From: Deltaproteobacteria bacterium
GTDB taxonomy: Bacteria; Desulfobacterota; Binatia; UBA9968; CAXXLF01
Assembly: GCA_022571535.1 (NCBI GenBank)
Contig: JACZXR010000212.1
Coordinates: 1 to 5,006 of the forward strand
Direction of reading: 5' to 3'
Length of the DNA: 5,006 nucleotides
Shown one piece after another: positions 1 to 4,898 of this stretch. Under the pieces are notes generated by a model that made no database searches, had not been told where the DNA came from, and saw nothing but the letters and a program-made list of their open reading frames with translations. A program made the translations under genes and the position numbers. How positions within the stretch are numbered: the stretch's first letter is position 1; each line of letters opens with the position of its first letter.

Positions 1-97
1 TCTCGATCATCCAGATGTTGCCGGTCAGCTCAGCCACAGAGAAGACAATCTTGTCAGCCGCTCTTTCGCCCACTTGGACGGATAACGCCCTACCCAT
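1..97 (-). pseudogene. C-terminal fragment of a PD40/WD40-like propeller protein (runs off left edge)
   Basis: Read on the minus strand from an ATG at 97-95, the frame gives about 32 residues ending at the window edge, including DKIVFSVAELTGNIWMIE. Seen directly: an in-frame TAG lies just upstream of the ATG, so no long N-terminal part is attached. Known of the family: TolB-type PD40 propeller proteins, often fused to Ser/Thr kinase or TPR modules, commonly end in a strand of the form 'lvFsvaexTGNIWlme'. Inference: this is the tail of such a protein whose upstream propeller blades are lost or frameshifted, or a very short leftover frame. No convincing ribosome binding site precedes the ATG. 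Fragment status is fairly likely; the family assignment rests on one short motif. Confidence 0.4.
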
Positions 98-197
98 CCC
101 CTAGCCAGGAGTCCGGTAAGCCGACTATACGGCCATGTGACGGTATTCAGGCCGGCAAGAGAACCAGAAGTTATTGTTATGCAGTAGGTTACAGAGA

Positions 198-241
198 TTT
201 ATGGTAGGGAGAATGGATGGGGCGATTCTTCCTACCATAAA
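198..241. repeat. Strong inverted repeat (16-bp stem, 12-nt loop)
   Basis: The left arm 198-213 (TTTATGGTAGGGAGAA) pairs with the right arm 226-241 (TTCTTCCTACCATAAA). Fifteen pairs are Watson-Crick and one is G-T (209/230). The loop is 214-225. No T-run follows on the plus strand and no A-run precedes it, so it is not a classical intrinsic terminator in either direction. It could be a mobile palindromic intergenic repeat, an RNA structure in a leader, or a terminator of unusual form. The structure is certain; the role is unknown. Confidence 0.75.
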
Positions 242-372
242 GTGGCCGAGCATTTCGGTTGGTAGACACCCGCACCCAGGGCGAAGCCATCCCGCCCAAA
301 GCTATCGTGCAGTTCGAGAATGTCACACTAATGGTGGATGAGAGGATGAAGTGGGAGAGGGTTGCCAAGTGA
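241..372 (+). pseudogene. C-terminal end of an unrecognised coding frame
   Basis: After an in-frame TAA at 238-240, a frame runs to TGA at 370-372 and encodes about 43 residues. The second half is coding-like, with AIPPKAIVQFENVTLMVDE followed by a charged, tryptophan-containing tail (RMKWERVAK). The only possible starts are a TTG at 259 or internal ATGs at 331 and 346, none with a clear ribosome binding site. The frame opens directly behind the right arm of the long hairpin. I do not recognise the family. It is either the last part of a broken gene or chance. Composition and hydrophobic patterning (IVQFENVTLMV) favour a real remnant, but weakly. Confidence 0.3.
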
Positions 373-443
373 ACCGTCTCCTATTGTCGCAGCTCTGTTC
401 ATCTTGGACCACCAGGCCAGCGCGGCAGCTGTCGTTGTAGAAT

Positions 444-448
444 GGTGA
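444..448 (+). promoter_or_regulatory. Ribosome binding site deciding the PFK start
   Basis: GGTGA matches the 3' half of the consensus AGGAGGTGA and lies 8 nt upstream of the ATG at 457. Nothing similar precedes the in-frame ATG at 442, which favours the downstream start. The match is only five bases. Confidence 0.4.
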
Positions 449-456
449 ACAGAATC

Positions 457-1470
457 ATGAAAAAGTCCGGTATTGGCATCCTAACGGGTGGCGGCGATGT
501 ACCCGGTTTAAATTCGGTGATCAAGTCGGTGGTCTATGGGGCCAAACATCTTGCTCGCGAGGTCATTGGGATTCGCAGAGGCTGGCAGGGTCTCACCGAT
601 GTCAACCTCTCTCAGCACCAGGACCCCGGGTTCATCATGCCTCTAAACAGAGTGAACACTCGCACCATTGACCGAACCGGAGGTACGGTTCTCCATACCT
701 CCCGCACCAATCCGGCCAGGATGAACAAATCCAAACTGCCTGCGCATCTTTCCGCGGAAGAGTTGCGTCCCCTCCAGGTTGACGAAGACGCCTATGATCT
801 CACACCGATCGTGATTCGAAATCTGGAGCAGCTGGGGATCGAGACCCTCATCGCGATCGGAGGAGATGATACACTGGGCTATGCCGCGCACCTGAGTGGC
901 GAGGGTTTTCCCGTTATTGGCATTCCAAAGACCATGGACAACGACGTACCCGGCACGGAATACTGTATTGGCTTTTCCACTGCTATCACCAGGGCTAAAG
1001 AATTGATCACCCGCCAACGCACGACAGTGGGCTCGCATGAACGCATCGCCGTGTTTCGGATGTTCGGACGCGAGTCAGGCTTTACGGCCCTTTATACGGC
1101 CTATGTTACGTCCACCCGCTGCCTGATACCAGAATACCCTTTTGACCTGGAGACGATCTGTCGCTTGATGGTCGAGGACAAATACAATGCCCCCAGTCGT
1201 TACTCCCTGATCGTGATTTCTGAGGGGGCCACCTGGCGAGGACAACAGAAGGCAGAGTTCGGCGAGGCTGATGCCTACGGTCACCGCAAGACGGTGGACA
1301 TCGGTCATGCTTTGGCGGCGGAGATTCGACGCCGAACTGGAGAGGAGACTATGACCTCCGATCTCACCTATGATCTACGCAGCGGGGATCCCGACTCACT
1401 GGACAGTCTCATTGCCACGACTTTTGCCAACAACGCCATGGACCTGATCAGCAAGGGAATGACAGGTTAG
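457..1470 (+). CDS. 6-phosphofructokinase, probably pyrophosphate-dependent; ends at a TAG inside the homologous region
   Basis: The enzyme phosphorylates fructose 6-phosphate to fructose 1,6-bisphosphate in the cytoplasm. Numbering from the ATG at 457 (337 aa), the phosphoryl-donor loop ILTGGGDVPGLN lies near residues 8-19, GGDDT at 135-139, PKTMDND at 157-163 with the catalytic Asp at 161, MFGR at 202-205 and ISEGA near 254-258. In this family Asp after GGD and Lys in PKT mark pyrophosphate users, whereas ATP enzymes have GGDG and PGT. Start choice: GGTGA at 444-448 sits 8 nt before the ATG at 457, and family members begin just before the GGGD loop. An in-frame ATG at 442 would add five residues but lacks a binding site. 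The frame stops at TAG 1468-1470, about 45 residues before the expected end, and recognisable sequence continues beyond it. Family identity is very likely; full activity is uncertain. Confidence 0.93.
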   Translation: MKKSGIGILTGGGDVPGLNSVIKSVVYGAKHLAREVIGIRRGWQGLTDVNLSQHQDPGFIMPLNRVNTRTIDRTGGTVLHTSRTNPARMNKSKLPAHLSAEELRPLQVDEDAYDLTPIVIRNLEQLGIETLIAIGGDDTLGYAAHLSGEGFPVIGIPKTMDNDVPGTEYCIGFSTAITRAKELITRQRTTVGSHERIAVFRMFGRESGFTALYTAYVTSTRCLIPEYPFDLETICRLMVEDKYNAPSRYSLIVISEGATWRGQQKAEFGEADAYGHRKTVDIGHALAAEIRRRTGEETMTSDLTYDLRSGDPDSLDSLIATTFANNAMDLISKGMTG

Positions 1471-1602
1471 ATGGTCTCGGTCCAAGATGGCCGTTACCAC
1501 CATACCACCTTACCCGATCCCGCATCTCCTCCTCGTCGGGTCAACGTGGAGAGGCTCTACGACAACAAGCTAGGCTCCCCCATACTCCTTGACCACGTCT
1601 AG
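1471..1602 (+). pseudogene. In-frame continuation of the PFK C-terminus beyond the TAG
   Basis: Directly after the TAG at 1468-1470 the same frame stays open for 43 codons to a second TAG at 1600-1602. It reads MVSVQDGRYHHTTLPDP, then a basic PRRVNVERLYD stretch, then NKLGSPILL. From memory of the family, PFKs of this subgroup continue from '..GETGRM' through '..QDGKY..PIPDP...R+VDV..MYNTERYRP...KLGLPIFL' to the end, so this is the natural C-terminus. Between LYD and NKLG about nine residues (roughly TERYRPNYS) appear to be missing. The segment could be lost to a nonsense mutation, reached by UAG readthrough, or restarted at the ATG that touches the stop (TAGATG). Homology is strong; whether it is translated is unknown. 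Confidence 0.75.
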
Positions 1603-1620
1603 GAGCTTTTGTGCTCGGGT

Positions 1621-1668
1621 GGCTGAGCCGCCGGGCCTTCATTCCGCCCTGAGTTTATCTCAGCCCGG
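1621..1668. other. GC-rich hairpin region between convergent PFK and aldolase genes
   Basis: GGCTGAG (1621-1627) can pair with CTCAGCC (1659-1665). Alternatives are CTGAG (1649-1653) with CTCAG (1659-1663), and CCGGGC (1631-1636) with GCCCGG (1663-1668). No T-run follows in either direction, so a bidirectional terminator is only a possibility. Apart from this and a 5-bp hairpin at 1735-1750, I see nothing further in 1603-1771. Confidence 0.2.
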
Positions 1669-1771
1669 GGCCTACCGCACGCTAGCCAGAGCTGTTGCAG
1701 TCCAAGCTGGAAACCGCAGGTAGCTTCCAGGCCGACGGTCGCCGAACCGTGCCCAAGCCTCAGGGCCCAAA

Positions 1772-2800
1772 TTAGGCCACTTCCTTTTCCATTGCTTCAT
1801 TGTAGCTTCCGCTGCGAGCAGCCCCATTGCAGCTGGCGCGGTGGTAGAAGGCCTTCTTGGCGGCTTCGATGTTCCGGCTCTCCCCCTGCCAGGCCTCGAG
1901 AACCGGGGCCTGGAGGGCGCGGCCGAAGGAAAAGCTGAGTTCCCATGGGAACTTGCCCAGGGCATTCATGGCATTCAGATTCTTCGTGGCCTGTACGTCA
2001 GACTGCCCGCCTGAGAGAAAGACCACACCGGGAACAGCCGCTGGAACATGACGGAGAAAACATCGCAGCGTGGCTTCCGCGACTTCCTCTGGATGCGCCT
2101 GAATGGTGCAGTCCTTCCCCGGCAGAACCATATTGGGTTTCAATAGGATTCCTTCCAGGAGTAAACCACTCTCATCCAGGGCGCCAAAGACCGCTTCCAG
2201 GGTCTTGCCGGTCTCCTTTTCACAACGGTCTATACTATGAGCTCCTTCCATCAAAACTTCGGGCTCCACAATGGGAACCAAGTCTTCTTCCTGACAGAGG
2301 GCAGCATACCTGCCCAGAGCATGCCCGTTGCAATGAATGCAGTAGCGGGATGGAGTCTCCTCTCCAATGGCAAGAACCGCTCTCCACTTGGCGAATCTGG
2401 CCCCCAGCTGCCGATACTCCTTCAAACGGGCTCTGAGACCGTCCAACCCTTCAGTGATCTTCTCTCCACGGCTGAAGGGTAAGGGTGTAGTGCCCTTGTC
2501 TACCTTGATGCCTGGAATGATCCCCTGTTTCAGGAGAACATCGGTAAAGGCTTGGCCCTCCGAGGTGGTCTGTCGGATCGTCTCATCAAACAAAATGACG
2601 CCACTGATGAACTCGTTGGACCCGGAAGTGGTGAAAAGGATTTCGCGATAGGCTCGACGACTGTCCGCCGTAGAAGCCACATCGATCGTCTTGAACCGTT
2701 TTTCAATGGTGCTGAAGCTCTCGTCGGCTGCCAGGATACCCTTGTTCGGGGCTACCAGGGCCCGGGCCGTCTCTCTCAATGTATTTTCGTATTCGTACAT
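1772..2800 (-). CDS. Class I fructose-bisphosphate aldolase (eukaryote-type)
   Basis: The cytoplasmic enzyme reversibly cleaves fructose 1,6-bisphosphate to dihydroxyacetone phosphate and glyceraldehyde 3-phosphate through a Schiff base. Numbering from the ATG at 2800-2798 (342 aa), the family landmarks are intact: GILAADES with Asp26, IKVDKG with Lys99, FAKWR with Lys138, VEPE with Glu179 and Glu181, LLKPNM with the Schiff-base Lys221, SGGQS at 263-267 and GRALQ with Arg294. These match Asp33, Lys107, Lys146, Glu187/189, Lys229 and Arg303 of animal aldolase A. Length fits the family, but the animal-type C-terminal Tyr is absent (the end is ..MEKEVA). An upstream ATG at 2869 is rejected: it lies before a promoter-like element, and the 23 extra residues do not resemble the family. 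GGGGTG lies 5 nt before the chosen ATG. The gene converges on the PFK gene, and its product shares the fructose 1,6-bisphosphate pool. Confidence 0.96.
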   Translation of the reverse strand: MYEYENTLRETARALVAPNKGILAADESFSTIEKRFKTIDVASTADSRRAYREILFTTSGSNEFISGVILFDETIRQTTSEGQAFTDVLLKQGIIPGIKVDKGTTPLPFSRGEKITEGLDGLRARLKEYRQLGARFAKWRAVLAIGEETPSRYCIHCNGHALGRYAALCQEEDLVPIVEPEVLMEGAHSIDRCEKETGKTLEAVFGALDESGLLLEGILLKPNMVLPGKDCTIQAHPEEVAEATLRCFLRHVPAAVPGVVFLSGGQSDVQATKNLNAMNALGKFPWELSFSFGRALQAPVLEAWQGESRNIEAAKKAFYHRASCNGAARSGSYNEAMEKEVA

Positions 2801-2805
2801 TAGAA

Positions 2806-2811
2806 CACCCC
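2806..2811 (-). promoter_or_regulatory. Ribosome binding site of the aldolase gene
   Basis: On the minus strand GGGGTG lies 5 nt before the ATG at 2800-2798. It resembles the GGAGGTG consensus and supports the 342-residue start. Confidence 0.5.
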
Positions 2812-2836
2812 ATTTGTTGCCGCTGTTGACAACCTC

Positions 2837-2865
2837 ATTTAAGGAAATCCAGAGCTGCGGGTCAA
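2837..2865 (-). promoter_or_regulatory. Candidate sigma70-type promoter of the aldolase gene
   Basis: On the minus strand TTGACC (2865-2860, five of six consensus -35 bases) is followed after exactly 17 nt by TTAAAT (2842-2837, four of six -10 bases). Transcription would start near 2830, leaving a leader of about 30 nt before the ATG at 2800. An interrupted palindrome GTTGnCAAC (2825-2833) overlaps the predicted start site and could be an operator. This is pattern-based only. Confidence 0.4.
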
Positions 2866-2962
2866 CCATGAACCACAGAGGTCATAGGTTCTTGAAGTTT
2901 TTGGGGTCCAGACGATGGCAATACCATATCTAAACGAGAGATAGGTTGAAAGACTTTTCAGA

Positions 2963-2980
2963 TTCCGGTTTACACCGGAA
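2963..2980. repeat. Perfect 7-bp inverted repeat with 4-nt spacer
   Basis: TTCCGGT (2963-2969) and ACCGGAA (2974-2980) flank TTAC. It could be a binding site for a dimeric regulator or a small hairpin. It lies about 100 bp upstream of the aldolase promoter candidate and far from the metalloprotease start, so a target gene is not obvious. No T-run is adjacent. Confidence 0.45.
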
Positions 2981-3013
2981 GTGCTGTGTCTGTTGAGTTT
3001 CAACGACTTACAC

Positions 3014-3053
3014 CCCGCAGAATCCCGCATATTCCCGCAAAATACCGCACTTT
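3014..3053. repeat. Degenerate 10-bp tandem repeat, CCCGCANAWT type, four units
   Basis: Four consecutive decamers are visible: CCCGCAGAAT (3014-3023), CCCGCATATT (3024-3033), CCCGCAAAAT (3034-3043) and ACCGCACTTT (3044-3053). A fifth CTGCACCCTA is weaker. The 10-bp period alternates GC-rich and AT-rich halves about once per helical turn. It lies in a stretch without a credible gene. Confidence 0.6.
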
Positions 3054-3099
3054 CTGCACCCTATACGCACCCTGGCTGAGTGTTATTGTGTTGCTGAAA

Positions 3100-3165
3100 T
3101 CAGGGCTCAAGATTCATCCGCCGCAGCAGGTCTTTGAAGCGCGGCTTAGCACGACAGCCCCCTCA
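3100..3165 (-). pseudogene. Remnant 1 of a TPR-type protein C-terminus (frameshifted)
   Basis: On the minus strand 3141-3100 reads RFKDLLRRMNLEP followed by TGA, the typical last residues of bacterial TPR proteins (including adenylate cyclase-TPR and kinase-TPR fusions) that end '..YDPLRxDPRFxxLLRRMNL'. Just upstream the expected PLRxDP is recognisable only after removing one base (CTGTCGTGC for CTGCGTGC), and an in-frame stop then falls where Asp is expected. The upstream sequence up to about 3300 shows no further TPR pattern that I can read. This is a decayed gene end, not a functional gene. Confidence 0.6.
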
Positions 3166-3307
3166 CCGGGTGCTCACAGTCCGCCAAGACGTAAAAGACT
3201 GCCGCTCTTTCTCTGGTATCCATCACGAGACGCCAATAGACCGCACCTCATCGATGCGATACCATGACCCTGACATGACATCTCGGCTCCAGAGTGGCCT
3301 GCTTTTG

Positions 3308-3970
3308 ATGAAGGCTGTCTTGATGATCGTGTTGATTTTGATCGCCTTTTCGGTCCAAGCACAGAGGCCAAAACCCGTCTCTCGAACATTTGACGTGGGT
3401 CAACCGATTCTTGCTTACATCTCCCAGGAGGGGCCCGGCTATCGGCCGGGAGACCGCGCCCTGGCTGAATGGGCGTTGGAGGCTTGGAGAAAGGCCAGCG
3501 GTGGAACCCTTGAGTTTGAGATCGTGGAAGAGGAGCGGGCTCTGTTGCGCCTCTATTGGGTTTCCCCCCAGGAGAGTCGTTACGGGGAAATGCGCCCAAT
3601 TCTGGTGCAGGGCAGGCGTGGGGCTGCAGTCTTCGTGAGACCGGAAGTTAAGGGTTTGGGAGCTGAGATCGATGCCCTGGCTCGAGAAGACTCGCTCTTT
3701 AGGGACACCGTAGTCTATCTCACGTGCTTGCACGAGATAGGGCACGCCCTTGGGCTGAAGCACAGCGCCAACTTCGAGGACATCATGTTCTTCTTCGGCT
3801 ATGGCGGGGACATCCTGAATTACTTTCTGAGGTACCGCCAGAAGCTTCAGAGGCGTGAGGACATTTCGCTGCACTGGGGCCTTTCGGAAGTGGACATTCG
3901 GCACCTCCGACGCCTCTACCCTCCGTCTGACCTTGCCACCTCGAAAGAGACGGAGACCCTTCGAGACTAA
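3308..3970 (+). CDS. Secreted matrixin-like zinc metalloprotease (metzincin)
   Basis: Predicted exported endopeptidase, 220 aa from the ATG at 3308. Residues 1-18 (MKAVLMIVLILIAFSVQA) form a classic Sec signal peptide with probable cleavage after VQA. The zinc site HEIGHALGLKH lies at 142-152 (ligands His142, His146, His152; catalytic Glu143), followed by the Met-turn DIM with Met160. The chain ends its domain with LSEVDIRHLRRLYPP, the usual matrixin closing helix. About 32 residues rich in aromatic and basic amino acids separate the Met-turn from this helix, longer than in minimal matrixins. There is no propeptide cysteine switch and no C-terminal hemopexin or sorting domain. Upstream ATGs at 3254 and 3275 are possible. 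The TTG-started extension to 3134 runs through remnant DNA and is rejected. AGAGTGG at 3291-3297 is a weak binding site. Substrate is unknown; the gene appears to stand alone. Confidence 0.85.
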   Translation: MKAVLMIVLILIAFSVQAQRPKPVSRTFDVGQPILAYISQEGPGYRPGDRALAEWALEAWRKASGGTLEFEIVEEERALLRLYWVSPQESRYGEMRPILVQGRRGAAVFVRPEVKGLGAEIDALAREDSLFRDTVVYLTCLHEIGHALGLKHSANFEDIMFFFGYGGDILNYFLRYRQKLQRREDISLHWGLSEVDIRHLRRLYPPSDLATSKETETLRD

Positions 3971-4126
3971 TGACCCAAATCTCTGGGGCCAGTACGATAT
4001 ATCTCGTCGGCTGATCGGGGCTCCAGGTTCATCCGCAGCAGCAGGTCAGTGAAGCGAGGGTCGTCGCGGAGGGGGTCGTAGCACAGACGGTTGCTGCAAT
4101 GGACTACGACCTTATCGATCTGGTCG
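3967..4126 (-). pseudogene. Remnant 2 of a TPR-type protein C-terminus (best preserved)
   Basis: The minus-strand frame 4137-3967 has no usable start. It contains NRLCYDPLRDDPRFTDLLL, directly followed by RMNLEP, the hallmark C-terminus of bacterial TPR proteins. The stop seen in remnants 1 and 3 after LEP or FEP is absent here; the frame continues 16 more codons (RSADEIYRTG...) to TAG 3969-3967. That stop overlaps the metalloprotease TAA (3968-3970) on the opposite strand. Upstream, an in-frame TAG at 4140-4138 and the reductase gene end the homology. The TPR repeats themselves are missing, so this is a gene tail without its body. Confidence 0.7.
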
Positions 4127-4708
4127 TACCATCTGCTCTAGTGCTACTCGGGGGCAGATGTTGTCTCTTATGTAGTCCATCAAATTAGTGGCCACACCTC
4201 TAATCCTCTGCTCCATTGCTGGATCGGTGCATTGACCTTTTTCGTCAAACACCTTGTGAACTGCGGCTACTGACACAGGCCCTGGGAGCACAATGGCCCC
4301 AACATGAGAGCAAACACTGCGCAGGTGTTCCAGAGCCTTGATGGCTCCAATGCTCCCGGCAGCTACTCCTAACAAGGCAATCGGCTTACCGCTCAACACT
4401 GATGGATAGCCCAGTTGCTCAATGATCAATTTGATGACACTACTATAACTACCGTGGTATTCCGGCGTGGCAAAAATGATACCGGTTGCGTCGGAAACCT
4501 GCTGCTGCAAGGTATCCATCACCGAAGAATCTTTAGCGGTACCCGGCAAAGCCAAATCGATTTCTGCAGGATCGATCACCTCAACGGCAGCATCCTTATG
4601 CTTGTCGATCTCATCGACGATTAAAGCTGAGGCTTTCGCCGTCATATTCCCCGGACGCACACTCCCGATGAACACCGCGATTCGGATGTCACAATCTTCT
4701 TTGGTCAT
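4112..4708 (-). CDS. NAD(P)H-dependent FMN reductase family protein
   Basis: Flavodoxin-like-fold oxidoreductase of 198 aa, the usual size of the FMN_red family, which transfers electrons from NAD(P)H via FMN to quinones, azo dyes, chromate or free flavin; the true substrate cannot be read from sequence. The FMN phosphate loop GSVRPGNMTAKAS lies at 15-27, TPEYHGSYSSVIKLIIEQL at 81-99 (the family consensus has TPEYN; His replaces Asn here) and the GVAAGSIGAIKALEHLR segment at 114-130. The start is firm: AAGGAGG lies 7 nt before the ATG. No signal peptide or membrane segment is seen, so it is cytoplasmic. The last residues, ..RVALEQMVRPDR, are encoded by DNA that overlaps TPR remnant 2 in another frame, so the tail may be acquired rather than ancestral. 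It is probably transcribed alone. Confidence 0.92.
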   Translation of the reverse strand: MTKEDCDIRIAVFIGSVRPGNMTAKASALIVDEIDKHKDAAVEVIDPAEIDLALPGTAKDSSVMDTLQQQVSDATGIIFATPEYHGSYSSVIKLIIEQLGYPSVLSGKPIALLGVAAGSIGAIKALEHLRSVCSHVGAIVLPGPVSVAAVHKVFDEKGQCTDPAMEQRIRGVATNLMDYIRDNICPRVALEQMVRPDR

Positions 4709-4715
4709 TCTGTCT

Positions 4716-4722
4716 CCTCCTT
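4716..4722 (-). promoter_or_regulatory. Strong Shine-Dalgarno site of the FMN reductase gene
   Basis: AAGGAGG on the minus strand lies 7 nt before the ATG at 4708-4706. It is the best ribosome binding site in the window and fixes the start. Further upstream TATGAT (4776-4771) resembles a -10 box, but no good -35 box lies at the right distance. Confidence 0.75.
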
Positions 4723-4782
4723 CACACGAATTGTTTAACCGATATAGAACAGCCTTTGAGCGATACTGACATCATAGTTCAC

Positions 4783-4866
4783 TCATCTCAACAAATCCTT
4801 TAGAAGGTCCAGGAAGCCATCATAAAATTCTTTGACTTGGATCTTCGGGAAGGAATGGAATCTCAC
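4783..4866 (-). CDS. Possible 27-residue peptide, unrecognised
   Basis: A GTG at 4866-4864 overlaps the TGA (4865-4863) of TPR remnant 3 in the pattern GTGA and opens a frame to TGA 4785-4783. The peptide ends in VKEFYDGFLDLLKDLLR, an amphipathic helix-like stretch. There is no clear ribosome binding site, and the length is too short for confidence. It may be chance, or the out-of-frame tail of the decayed gene upstream. No function is proposed. Confidence 0.15.
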   Translation of the reverse strand: MRFHSFPKIQVKEFYDGFLDLLKDLLR

Positions 4867-4898
4867 GGCTCAAAGTTCATCCGCAGCAGATAAGGATG
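4863..4898 (-). pseudogene. Remnant 3 of a TPR-type protein C-terminus (minimal)
   Basis: The minus strand reads HPYLLRMNFEP followed by TGA at 4865-4863, matching the last residues and stop position of remnant 1. The DPRF part has decayed. Upstream, the same frame meets a TGA at 4916-4914 and is then open to the right window edge (ending ..LLAAHFRDCL), which I do not recognise. The match is short, but the DNA core TTCATCCGC[AC]GCAG is shared with the other two remnants. Confidence 0.45.

Noticed and set aside
643..1038. Minus-strand open frame within the PFK gene
   Set aside because: It is the complement of conserved PFK motifs, without independent support.
1621..1668. Confident bidirectional terminator between PFK and aldolase
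   Set aside because: Several hairpins can form, but none has the following T-run; kept only as a low-confidence structure.
1945..2436. Plus-strand 163-residue open frame across the aldolase gene
   Set aside because: It lies antisense to a gene with every active-site residue conserved; its composition is low in hydrophobic order and it has no known motif.
2801..2869. Aldolase start at the ATG at 2869
   Set aside because: The extra 23 residues do not resemble aldolases, and the ATG lies upstream of the promoter candidate; the ATG at 2800 has GGGGTG at good spacing.
3014..3063. CRISPR-like array
   Set aside because: The units are 10 bp, contiguous and degenerate; there are no spacers of 25-40 bp and no cas genes.
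3134..3307. N-terminal extension of the metalloprotease to position 3134
   Set aside because: It begins at a TTG inside TPR remnant 1, has no ribosome binding site, and would bury the clear signal peptide that starts at 3308.
3248..3904. Minus-strand 218-residue open frame across the metalloprotease gene
   Set aside because: It is antisense to the HExxHxxGxxH gene and shows no recognisable domain or ribosome binding site.
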